Shown here: one piece after another, positions 7,998 through 18,450 of the stretch
Position numbering within the stretch: the stretch's first letter is position 1
How the letters are laid out: each line of letters begins with the position of its first letter
Origin: Gnetum montanum
Taxonomy: Eukaryota; Streptophyta; Gnetopsida; Gnetales; Gnetaceae
Reading direction: 5' to 3'
Length of the DNA stretch: 22,598 nt
NCBI GenBank assembly: GCA_015680685.1
Contig: MNCI01024166.1
Span: 169,218-191,815, forward strand
Translations under genes and position numbers: made by a program
The notes under the pieces: generated by a model
What the model was told of the DNA's origin: nothing
The model's database searches: none
What the model saw: only the letters and a program-made list of their open reading frames with translations

Positions 7998-10319
7998 AGG
8001 AAAATTAATGTATAGATGTAAAAGATGATGATAAACATCGAATGTAGAATCAACACTAGATGTTGAAGAGCTAATGTGGTACAAAGATACAACCAAATGC
8101 TAAATGTCAAAAGTAGATTAGATGATAGATATATAAAGTGGGAGATAGAATTAATGTTGAAGGTAACATCAAATGTTCAAACTAGAAGAAGATCCAAAAT
8201 GACATTGTTGATAATGTGAAACATTATTTTTGGCAAGCTAGAGATAGAAATCTAGAAACTACACTATAGATGATGCAAGACATTGAATCCAAACTATTGT
8301 AGATAGCTTTAAGTGTTGAAAAGTCATAAAATGTACTAAAGTCTCTAACTTATCTAATAAAAGCCAAAGTAGGTACAACACATGTGCTATGTCATGGGAA
8401 TGTTTGGTGAATGAAAATGATCTATAGGAAGAGTAACATGAGAAAGCTCTTCCTCATTACCATCATGAACACTGATATCTCAACTTTGCTTGCTCAATTC
8501 ATCAAGGAACTAGAACTTCTAACTTTTAACATTGAGGTTGGGGTTCCCAATGAGATGTCTCCAAATACCACTTACCATGGACTTTATTTCATCCCTAGTG
8601 AGTAAATATTTTTTAAGTGTGACTTGCTTAGATTGGTGTGATTGATGGATCAATTTGGGTTAGGTGAAAAAGATTTCAAGTCATTGGCTACCTCATATTC
8701 ATCCATCCTCCTTAACTCATTCTCATGTAGTGTGATGCTTAGATTCCTTTTTGCACATGTAACTTTGTAGTTATGTTACATCATGGGTGGTGTAAGCACC
8801 TAAGCTTTTCACATTTTCATTAGCTTATGAACCTAAGAGCCCTTGGAGGAATCAAACCCTTGCTCTATCATGGTGTCAAAGAGAGTCTCCTATAAAAACT
8901 TAGAAAAAAAAAACAAGGATCACATGCAAATAGAAATAGGAAATAAAACTATGTAAAAGTAATCAAGGTGAGAAAAACTCTAAGTCCTAGAAAGGACCTA
9001 CAAGTTTCTATAAGCTTAAGTTTAAGATACTAGAAATCCTATGACCGTTCTTCTAGCACCAAAAAAATTCTTCCAAAAATATTATGTACACCTCTACAAT
9101 GACACCTATATGAACTAAGTGTTGAGATACTTAGCACTTAGCCATAAATGGTCTTCAAATCAATGTAATTCTTGATAAATTAATGATTACAAATTGAAGC
9201 AGTACAAGTCCTCCAATCAAATATGAACTTAGCGTACGATACATAAACCAGGAATGGTAAGGAATAATGAAAAAGTGAAGTTTTCATGCTAACAATGACT
9301 AAGTGTAAAATCACTAAAAGAATTATTAAGTATGGATTGTAGAAAAATAAACTAGGTGTAGAATAAGATCTGAATATCGAAATAAAAATGAAGTGTAAAG
9401 TATAAATAAAAAACATAAAAATATTAAAACATTATAGTTTTAATTTAGGAGAAAGGCTTTGGTTTCTTCTCCAATGATGGAATTTTTACATTGAAAAATG
9501 GCTAAGGATCAAAACATTGAAAATTTGTCTTAAGTATAGAATACGATGTAAGAGATAGGAAATATTAAGTATAGGATACAAGAAAACTAGTATAAAACAA
9601 TATAAATGAAATATGTTAATATGGAGGAAAGTTCATAGATCCATCTTTGAAAAATAAAATGTTGTATTGATGAGTTAAATTGTTCACCTCCTATGAAGGA
9701 CAAAACTACAAATGATGGAAGAGAAAAAACATAAATGTAATAGAACTTACCAAAGAAGCTCATATCTTGAGCAAACTATATATTCAAAGAATGGAATTGA
9801 ACCTCTAGAGGATTAGGTGATGAATGAAGAAGTTGCAAGGATAGTCTAGAGTCATTTTTGAGCTAAAACAAGGCCATTTTGGCCAAGATTTCCATTAATG
9901 ATGTAGGAGCTAAAAAAATTCTAACTCTATAAAGTGATGTAAAAGCCTAAAAATTTGATCTTTGAAAGTGATGTTGAAGACTCATAAGGTGTTGAAGGCA
10001 ACCAAGAAGCATGCAAGGGTTGTAGTGTTAGTAGGCGCTTGTGCTCTCGATCTCTTGAAATTTGACAAGCACTCTCAAATCTTAAAATATCTCATCTAAG
10101 ACTTGTTTTTTGAGCTTGTATGTATAGGCCCATATTTTTCAAATTTAACATAGGGTTGCTAAAACTAAACTCAAAGTTAACTGTAACTTGTTGCCAAGTT
10201 CAAAAATAGCAAGTTTGTTCCTTTAATTTTGATGTCTAGCATCAATCTTACTTTTGACATTAATTCTAACTTTTGATGTTCAACATCAACTAGCTCTTTA
10301 ACATCCAAAAACAATCACA
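7998..10319. other. AT-rich stretch without recognisable gene
   Basis: Small frames occur on both strands (for example 8411-8605 plus, 9416-9180 minus), but none has a recognisable motif or a supporting context. Short phrases of the type 'gatgttgaacatcaa' recur around 8040-8200 and 10220-10300 and may reflect old duplicated retroelement sequence. No promoter, RNA gene or clear repeat boundary is visible. Confidence 0.4.
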
Positions 10320-10595
10320 CTTAGAAAAATTTTGAGTCATGTCAGCTCCAATACTTAGAGAAATTTTAAGTCACGTTAGCCCCAAGACTTAGAGAAATTT
10401 TTAGTCATGATAAATTCAACAATTAGAAAAATTTTGAACTATTCTAGCTTCAACACTTATAAAAATCTTAATGTTTGTTAACTTCAATAATTAAGAAAAA
10501 TCTTAATATGTGTCAACTTTCACACTTAGAAAATTTTGATGCCAAAGTTCTAACTCCAACACTTCGAAAAATTTTAACTTTGGACTTTTTCAAGC
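10320..10595. repeat. Degenerate tandem repeat, about eight units of 34 bp
   Basis: Units start at 10320, 10354, 10388, 10422, 10456 (each 34 bp), 10490 (35), 10525 (37) and 10562. Each begins with a variant of CTTAGAAAAATTTT and ends with a variant of TYCAAYA. Unit length is constant over the first five copies although the sequence has drifted, so this is an old minisatellite. It lies just outside the proposed left end of the LTR at 10.7 kb. Confidence 0.75.
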
Positions 10596-11658
10596 ATCAT
10601 AGAAAATTGAGTCCATAAATTAAATTATAAATTTGGATGATTTTCAGTAGCTCCCAAGAGATAAGAATGGGCCTTATGATGATGTATTTGGAGGATTTGA
10701 TGCTCAAGTGCTTATGGAATAATGTTAAAACCACACTTACTTTCAATTCAAAGAAAACCAAAAATGTGGGTACAACAAAGGGTATGTAGAAAATAACTCC
10801 ACAGCATTTATTCTTGATTTCATTAACAATTATTGATTTATCTATGGTGGAAAAGCTTCTAAGATGAACTTAAACAAATGATAATATACGCAATTCATCA
10901 AAAATTCTAAGGTTTTTTCATCTAAATAGTTGATGAGCAGTAAGTTTACCCTACGCCCAACCATACGAATCACTACTGTTCACTAAGTGATCTGGTCGAA
11001 TTCCATAGACTTTGGCTCTCTAAGTATACTCAGTTCTAAGAGGTGAATCTAACCATTACAATCATTTTCTTCTTACTTCGACTTGTGAAGTGTAAATGTA
11101 TGGTTAAGTATAACTCAGGCATATGATTTTTATCATTTTATCTTTTATGATTTAAGTCACCTAAGAACAAGAACAAAGTAATTAAATACTTAATTAATCT
11201 AATAACTAGGTAATATTTAACTAATCCTAACATAAGCATCTATTTTTACTTTCTATACATATCCTAAACACATTATAGTGTTACTAAGTTAATAAGCGTT
11301 GAGTGCTACTAGGATTACCAAGCATTTAAATGTATGCTCGAAGTGGTTGTACTTATGTTTGCTATTTAATCGATATTAGTTAATTACTTAGAAACATTAA
11401 AGAAAATTTCATGAATATTAAATGCATAAGAAAAACATTAATTTATTCCAAGTGCTACAAGGTTTGATAAAAAAAAGCTCATCTTTATTGTCATTCACAC
11501 TGAAGTGCTCACGTACATTACTGCTCGAATAAAGATCTATACACTTTTTTGATTTCTACTACAAGCACTCAGAAAATATTCTAACTTTCAAATAGAAAAA
11601 CTACAAGATCTTTGCTACAACTAAGAAAATATTGCCATAAATGCAATAGGTAGGCACA

Positions 11659-11668
11659 CATTTATAGG
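11659..11668 (-). promoter_or_regulatory. LTR TATA box, minus strand
   Basis: The minus strand reads CCTATAAATG. About 20 bp upstream, minus TTGACGTGGC (11690-11681) contains an ACGTGGC core of the ABRE/G-box type. Both lie within 130 bp of the proposed LTR start, as expected of a short U3 promoter. Confidence 0.45.
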
Positions 11669-11685
11669 TGAAAATAGGGGGCCAC

Positions 11686-11735
11686 GTCAATGGGTGTCAA
11701 GTTGGCAAACCGCACATCAATGAAATCCCATTGAC
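11686..11735. repeat. 9-bp perfect inverted repeat in LTR U3
   Basis: GTCAATGGG (11686-11694) and its reverse complement CCCATTGAC (11727-11735), separated by 32 bp, upstream of the LTR TATA box on the minus strand. The left arm overlaps the ACGT-containing motif. Confidence 0.6.
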
Positions 11736-11787
11736 AGGGTTGCATCGTTAGCATCTCATCAACACAACCCAACAACATGACTCATCA

Positions 11788-11800
11788 TACCCCCCAAAAC
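11788..11800 (-). other. Polypurine tract of the Athila-like element
   Basis: The minus strand reads GTTTTGGGGGGTA immediately before the LTR TGATGAG. Plus-strand DNA priming in LTR elements uses such tracts. Just upstream (11821-11810) the minus strand reads CTCAAGGATGAG, resembling sequence commonly found near this position in plant Ty3/gypsy elements. Confidence 0.65.
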
Positions 11801-12090
11801 TAATGAAAACTCATCCTTGAGTTCTTTACAAAATTTTGGAAAGATATGGGATTATTGACTAACTACAGACACACACAAAAAACACAACAAAAATTGAGTG
11901 CATAAGTATATGGATTTACAATCATTACAAAAATTTGTATTCTTAACAACAAAATTAAACACCAAGACAAAAAATGACAACCACAACTCCTGAGTCAACT
12001 AAAAGATGATGAAGAACATCAGATGGTCTAAGGCAATGGAGGCTCCTGAAGCTCTAAAGGACATTCTCCTACTTCATGTGCACATGGTTA

Positions 12091-14921
12091 TTAAGGCAAT
12101 TGTTGTGGTTGTTTTTCTATAGCTACAACTACTAGTGGAAGATGAAAGGCATCCAAAACTGCCTTCATCTTCTCCTCCTTACTTTGGGGATCATTCATAG
12201 TCAACATTGCTTCACAAATGTGGGTCAAAATGGGAATATCCCACGGACATGGCATTATAGGGAACAGCTCCTTCACATTAACAAACTAGGCAGCAAACTA
12301 TTTTTGTTTAATGTCAAACACCTTGAGTGCATTTTGCAACTTTTGGTAGTCATTCATTCTCTTGGCTAGGTTCTTAGTAGTTGATCTCTAATTAGTGAAC
12401 TTCATCTTAAGAACCTCAAGTTTTGCATTTGCAACCTCAAGATTTTGCTTAGTCTCTTTATGGTGCTTGAACTCTACCTCGTACAACAAGTACAAGCTAG
12501 CCACCTACTTCTCCAACTTTAACCATAGCCTTCTAGTAGTTAGCATTGCCAGGTTTGCATATCAAAGGTTTGCAAGCTCCATGTATTCCATCATTTCCTC
12601 TATCTACAACTCCATGTGAATTTTAGCTTTATTATATTCATTCAACCCATCAAATATAGACTTCCTGACATTGCCTTCTTACTAGAGTTGTTGGAGGGCC
12701 TCATTGAACTTTATCTTTGTTAATTGAATGTGCTTCTCATTAATTTTTTGTAGTTAGGACTTCATTCTCTTGATGAGTCTAAACCAATTCCTTTTGGATG
12801 TTGTACATTCAATCCTTGCTAATCCTTGTAATGATTTTTTTACCCTTTGAACTTAAGGGCCTCATTTTTCAAGGTGGAAATTTCGATTATAGATTTTTGG
12901 TGCAAGGCACGGACTTCCTCCATCAAGAGGTTTTTGTTCTCTACTATCAACCTCCTTAATTTAATATTTACCCTAGTAAGCTACTCCTAGTGTTGATGAA
13001 TAAAGTCAGACATCTATTGTTTTTTTGCATCAACATTTCACAGGTGATGATTTTTTATAATCAAGACTTCATTCTCTTAACAAGTCTAAACTAATTCCTT
13101 TTGAATGTTGTACACTGAGGCATTGGCTAAGGATTGGTCAAAGACTGCCAACTTCTTAGAGTTTTCAACCTCTTTGAGTTTCACCAGAAGTTGCTAAAAA
13201 GCTTCATCTTGTGTTATTACTTGGTTGAGCATTGCAAGATTAGCAAGGTAGGCTTTTAGCTCTACAACTTCCACAGCCAAGCATTTGTTTTGTACTTTGG
13301 TTGTTTCAAGTTATTCATCCATGATGATGCATCTACCCCTTACCTCAAGGAGATCCAACTAGGTAGTCTTGATAGTATCCAAATGGTTAAAGACATCTAG
13401 AATCAATTTCCTAGTTCCTACCAGTCAATCCAATAATTCCTAATGTTAGGCTACACTTAATCTCCCATTAATAGTTCCTGCAGACATCTGCACATTTCTA
13501 AGTGCAAAAATGACTAGTACAAATGCTATAGGTGCATTAAGTGCTTTGGCCACTCTATCAACAACCACTTCCATTATCGTCTCCTGTTCATGGTGCTACA
13601 TCACCAGGACAGCTGCCTGCTCACCCTTCTCCAAACACACTGAAAAGGTAGAAGCATTTCCAGAGATGTTTGAAAAATTTTTCTATTGTGAAAGGGATAC
13701 CATTACCTTTTAGGTGGTTGGATTTAACCTTGTAAGCACTTGCATGCATTAGGCAAAGAAAATTAGTGCCCCATCCTTCATCTGGCTTATACTTCAAGCC
13801 ACTTCATTAAGATGGCTCATGGCTAGTCTATACACAGATGGGTAACCATCACTCGTTCTTACTTACCATTGCTACTATTCCAAGAGTTGTTTTTGGAGTT
13901 CATGCATGTGCTCAATGGCAATGTAGGGCTCTAGCATTTTTTTATGAGTGGGTGGTAAAGGTGGTGGTTGCTGCTCCTCTTCTTAAATTACCTTCACAAG
14001 CACTTTATCCTTCATCATCTCTACCCAAGAAGTGGTTGAAGCATGTTGAAATACATCATTAGTATAGCAAGCTATGCCTCCCCTTTTGCATAATTTTCCA
14101 ATGAGGAATGAAAAGGGAAATACCTTTCTTCCACATTCATTCTCCTTGAAGAGCTTTTGTAGCTATGGAAGGTCAACAGGGAATCATCTACCTAGAGCGG
14201 TGCATGCACGGGCACCAAAGGCTGTGATCTTGTTGGGCCTCACCATTGGATTGAGGTAAAAGGCCACAATTTTGAAATATGCACATTCCACCGTGATGAG
14301 CATACCAAACTCCTTTCAGTCCACTCCATAACACCATTGTGTTCATTCTTTCTTAATGTTTGGATCTACCTATGTCAAAATTTCTACAAGAGTGGCATTA
14401 GTTTCAGGCAACCCAAGGGCCTCAAAGATTACTTTCACTAAGTAGAGCACAAATATGTCCTTGATTTTAACCATGGAACTAGCCTCCCCATTATTCCAGA
14501 AAAGGTATGTCTCTCCAATGTACTACTCCTCACTAGAAGTGATGATGGACCACATGGAAGAGCTTTGTAGTTGAGTCTTGACTTCTAGAGGAGTAAACTC
14601 TAATAAGGATCCAAAGTTCAGCTCTTAAAGCATAGATTTCTATACCTCCTTGGATGTGGTTTGTTTGAGGTAAGTGTCCATCAGGGTGACCTCAGGGTTT
14701 AATCTTAATCCTAGTGTCTCATCTTGTTGTAATTGTTCTATCTCAGCTGTGTCAAGAGTCTATTTGATAGATTCCACTTTGAGCTACTCCTGAAGAAGTC
14801 ATGTCTTTTGGATTTCTAATACTTGCTCCTGGGGCTACTCTTGATCCCTTCTAGTTCTTAGCCATTTGTTCCTTGGTTGGATTGATCCTCCCTCTTATGC
14901 GTGCTTTCCTTTTAGTGCCAT
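12091..14921 (-). pseudogene. Broken ORF in env-like position, N-terminal domain plus coiled coil, unrecognised
   Basis: Between integrase and the 3' LTR, one minus-strand frame from ATG 14921 keeps protein-like texture for over 2 kb despite about 36 stops (hand count). After one or two frameshifts near 12.75-12.9 kb it continues to the stop at 12091. The N-terminal third has mixed hydrophobic segments such as VKIKDIFVLYLVKVIFEALG and ECAYFKIVAFYLNPMVR. The rest is heptad-rich and Leu/Glu/Lys/Gln-rich, for example KETKQNLEVANAKLEVLKMK and VVELKAYLANLAML, predicting a long coiled coil. The last 61 codons (12276-12091) are open. Athila-type elements often carry an extra ORF here, sometimes called env-like, but I see no convincing signal peptide or transmembrane segment, so no function is assigned. 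It could also be a captured host sequence or the gag of another element. The stop density is only modestly below random, which limits confidence. Confidence 0.42.
12755..13119. repeat. Internal direct duplication, about 57 bp, 307-bp offset
   Basis: About 12755-12812 and 13062-13119 share GACTTCATTCTCTT, GTCTAAAC, AATTCCTTTTG and ATGTTGTACA in the same order. On the minus strand both encode a YNIQKELV-type coiled-coil segment with a stop in the same place (TAG after KELV). The offset is not a multiple of three, consistent with the frameshift seen in this part of the ORF. Confidence 0.7.
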
Positions 14922-16565
14922 CTGTAGTCACAACAAAACTAAGGATTAGCATGTGATGTGTAACTTATATCCTTTAGGTACCTTATCTCGTTGGGCAATT
15001 ACACTTTGGCTAAGTTATGACCATGGTAGACTAATTATTTTAATATTATTTGATTTATAAAGTCACCAAAGTTTGTTGAAAGAGTTTAACATTCATAAAT
15101 TGATGTTTTTAATGTTAGTTTATTAGTTAAGCCTTTGTAGGACTTAGAAAAATTTCAAAAAAAATTCTATCAAAAACCTAAGGATTATGGCCCCCATGAT
15201 GTAGAGCTTACCTCCATTAGAGTATAAACTTGGGATCCTTAGAGAGCCAAAAAAGCCATGAACATGATGAAACATTGGAAGAGGGTTAAATTATGCACAC
15301 AAAGGAGTTTTCTAGCTAGAGAATGAATTTAAAGGAGAAGTGCCATTAAGGAGTGCAGAGCTGAATGCAACCGATGGGAAATGTAGAAGGATTCAATCAT
15401 AAAAATGCCAAAGGATAGGGAACTTAACTAGCCCAACCAAGAGATATGCAAGTGCATCCTTCCTAAAGCAAGCTCATGCCCTTACTGCCTTTGCATATAC
15501 TTAGCCCAAGGAGTCCATGGGCCCTACAATTGATTAATGGTTACGGAAATTTAAGGATCTAATTCCAAAAGAATCTACCTAAGAATTTCAACACATCAAA
15601 CTAAGACATTGAATAAAACATGAAAACTCGATAGTGAGGTGAATGGTGGAAAGCATTGATGGATGAGAGAGAAAGAGGAATGGAGTTTCATATTGTGGCC
15701 ACATGAAGTCCCTTGTGGATTTTGGGATTAAATGATCCAATAAAGTCCATCCTTAGTCCAAATCAAAACCAACCTCTTCTAGTGACTTCGCATCAATACT
15801 CTAAGACAAGTCCACCTCCTCAAGACACAAGAATGCTCCCATAGATTAATCACTATGCCTAAAAGAAAAGAAAAGAAAAGCAAGAAGTAAGAAAGAACCT
15901 TAGTTGGAGGGGACCTTCAGGCATGGGTAACATGTCTATCTAGTCCCATAACCAATGATTATAGCTTGTTATTAAGTCTAAGGGGTGTATTTTAAATTTC
16001 CACAATTATTTTTTTTTTTTTTTTGAATTTTATGTTTTTATGGATTTTTGGATGGGAACTACACCATGCAAAGACTTTATCTTTTTGTTATTGGTCAACA
16101 ACAGAATGGTAAGAGATCTATGATAACACTCATGCACTCAAGAGGGTAGGAACGTATAGCAAGCATCAAATCCCCTTGAAGTCACACCCTTTTCAATTCA
16201 TTCAATCCTTACCAATTTTAAAAACTACTAAGGTCACAAGTTTGTTAAAGTTCTTATTAAGGAAGGGATCTCATATTTCCAAAACAAGGAACACCATCGA
16301 GTTTTGTGGATGGGTGGATGACATGGACTCACTTCCTATTCAATGAAAAAGAAACCATGTCTTAGTTATCAATACCAAAATTCAAAGATAGAATCTAGAC
16401 ATTAACAATCAAAACCATAAAGTACAAACCACCATCAATAGCAACTATAACAACACTATGTCCTGTTGTTAATAAAGGAAAGAAAATAAACATAAGAAAA
16501 CATAAGAAGAAAACATAAAGCAAAATATAAAGAAATTGTAAAATATTCAAGAAAGATAAAGCATA
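14922..16565 (-). other. Spacer between integrase and the env-position ORF
   Basis: No recognisable domain. Contains a (AAAAG)4 microsatellite at 15861-15880 and a run of 16 T at 16009-16024. A long noncoding spacer at this position is common in Athila/Tat elements. A tract of A-rich low-complexity sequence occupies about 16470-16620, overlapping the integrase C-terminal frame. Confidence 0.45.
15861..15880. repeat. (AAAAG)4 microsatellite
   Basis: Four perfect pentanucleotide units in the spacer. Confidence 0.9.
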
Positions 16566-17740
16566 CTAAAGACAGTGCAAAATAAGAAATGTGAAAAATA
16601 AGAAAAAATGAAAAATTGAGGAGCCACTTAAATGATCAGCATGGATGGTCATCTCCCCCACAACTGAGTTGTTGCTATCACTAACTCTCTTAGGCTCATG
16701 AAAAGGTTTAACTTGTTGCATGTTGATCAACTTTTTCTTATTTGGGCTTTCAAGTTTGTAGACCAACATGGCCTCAAAAGAAAAGGTTTCATAGATGATG
16801 TAAGGCCCTTCCCACAATGTTTAGAACTTAGTTCTTTATGGCACATGTGTGGGGTTCTAGTAAAGGACCTTGTACCCCAATTAAAATTTTACTTTTCTTA
16901 TTTTGAGATCATGGTGTTGCTTGATGAATTCTTTGTGCACTTCATTCAAGGGTAGGGCCACTAATTGATTCTCATCTAGCACATTAATATTGGTCAATCT
17001 CTCTTTCTATGCTAGACTAAGGTCAAGGTCAAGGTCACAAGCTATTGAAAGTATATGGAGCTTAAACTAAATAGGAATAGTTCATAGTTTCTCGTACACC
17101 AACTTATAGGGAGAATGGCCTATAGGAAGTTTCCATGTTGAGTGGTAGGCCCAAAGGGCATCATTAAGTTTAGTGCTCTCCTATATTTGCTAATTGCTCT
17201 TATTAAGAACTTAGTGGTCTCTCTATTTGTAACCTCAACTTGGTTGTTGGCTTGGGGATAGTAGGGTGTTATGAATTTATGTTCTACCCCCAAGCATTAC
17301 ATGAGTTTTTGAAAGGTGGTGCCTATAAAGTGAGTACCATTATCAAAAATTAGTGCATGTGGTACCCCCAACCTATTTTCAACATTTTGTTTCTAGAAGA
17401 TGTACAGTCGATGACAGCTACTACTTTTGCTAATTTTGTACAATAGTCAACAGTGACTATGATGCACATCTTTCTATTTGACATGGGTGTGATGGAATCC
17501 ATGAAGTCAATGCCCCAAATGTTGAAGGATTCCAATGATTTAAACCAATGTTAAGGTCCTTCCATATGAGCAATCATCCCACCATCACATTAGTAGCATT
17601 CACAAGAGTGGGTGAATTGGTGAGCATCCCTGAAGAGTGTTGGCCAATAATACCCTACCAGTAGGATCTTAATGGTCATGCATCTCCTAACATAATGGCC
17701 CCCACAAGGATCCTCATGAGGATCTTGAAGAACGCATAGC
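16566..17740 (-). pseudogene. Ty3/gypsy integrase relic, zinc-binding, DDE core and C-terminal domain
   Basis: Inserts the retrotransposon cDNA. From the N-terminus: a His/Cys zinc-binding region read as GGHYVRRCM...GYYWPTLF...HSCECY (about 17710-17570). The core starts FNIWGIDFMDS with the first Asp codon at 17508-17506. IFDNGTHF carries the second Asp (17344-17342) and QVEVTNRE the Glu (17236-17234). The second Asp and the Glu are exactly 36 codons apart (35 residues between), the classical DD35E spacing. A frameshift lies between the first and second Asp. The C-terminal part reads LDENQLVALP, then KVKF-stop-LGYKVL, then TLWEGPYII (from 16817), as in plant Ty3/gypsy integrases. Stops and frameshifts make it inactive. 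It follows RNase H in the Ty3/gypsy order, which rules out copia. Confidence 0.85.
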
Positions 17741-18450
17741 TAATCAACATCAAGGACACACCAATGAACCAAAACATGGACACACACCTTGTAAAGATGT
17801 TTGTTGATCTCCATGAAACATTTTTCCTGGTGAAGAAACTATTGTTTCTTCCTATGATCCAACTCTTGTGGCATCTCCTGAGTAAGAAGATAAGTGAGAA
17901 TTCCATTGTACCATTTAGGCTCATTTGGCATTTGTTCATTTATAGCACCATCAAAGAGGAGTTCATCAAGAAATTGATTAGAAAGTGGACGCTCCTCCTC
18001 TTTGCTATCCCATCTCAACTTAGACAAGTGGTTGGCAACCACATTCTTGGTTTTCTTTCGATCTACCATTGTGATATTGAATTCCTATAAGATCATAAGC
18101 CACTATATGACACAGGGGCTTACCATTGGTTTTTTCATCAAGAACTAAATTGCACTATGGTCTATGCACATGAACACCTTATACCCAAGCACATAGTTCC
18201 TGAATTTCTCTAAGACATACATCACCACCATCAATTATTTCTCTATTGTGGTGTAGTTAAATTGTGCACCCACAATGCTTCAACTCACACAGTGGATGTA
18301 GTAAGGATGTTTTTGATCATCCAACTATGTGACCATAGCTCCCATAGCATAATTTGATGCATCTATCATGATGTGAAATGGTTTGGACCAATCAGGTGCT
18401 CATAGGATTGTAGTTTCTATGAGCTTTTACTTGAGTTGCTAGAATGAATT
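17741..18450 (-). pseudogene. Ty3/gypsy RNase H relic and connection to integrase
   Basis: RNase H degrades the RNA strand during reverse transcription. On the minus strand KVFMCIDHSAI (about 18180-18150) corresponds to the V-x-T-D-H-x-A-L motif of plant Ty3/gypsy RNase H. WLMIL-stop-EFNITMVDRK follows, and KNVVANHLSKL (from 18069) matches the N-V-V-A-D-H-L-S-R-L end of the domain. An open stretch of 76 codons (18069-17839) then continues through an acidic linker with PKWYNGILTYLLTQEMP, the usual P-W-Y-A-D-I-x-N-Y sequence ahead of integrase in Athila/Tat elements. Several stops precede it. The boundary with reverse transcriptase is approximate. Confidence 0.8.

Larger units (their letters stand above)
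10724..11787 (-). repeat. 3' LTR of the Athila-like Ty3/gypsy element (left end tentative)
   Basis: On the minus strand the LTR begins TGATGAG at 11787, directly after a G-run polypurine tract. The left end is placed at 10724 because the minus strand would end ...TTTTAACA there, but this is weakly supported. It contains a TATA box at 11668-11659 and shares at least four collinear landmarks with the copy at 2176-2866. The 5' LTR should be upstream of gag and is not in the window. Confidence 0.6.

Noticed and set aside
7400-8050. Homology of this region to the LTR at 11.5-11.8 kb
   Set aside because: Only the TTTATAGG...GAAAAT stretch and a loose left flank agree, and sequence upstream of the TATA box does not. 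Left as possible rather than called.
8869-8883. TGGTGTCAAAGAG, two transitions from the initiator-Met primer-binding site, next to GGTTTGATTCC, a tRNA B-box-like sequence, on the other strand
   Set aside because: No matching LTR end, A box or downstream gag is visible, so neither a primer-binding site nor a SINE can be supported.
13510-14259. Plus-strand frames of 61-74 codons
   Set aside because: They are antisense to the coiled-coil ORF, whose minus-strand translation has more coherent composition.
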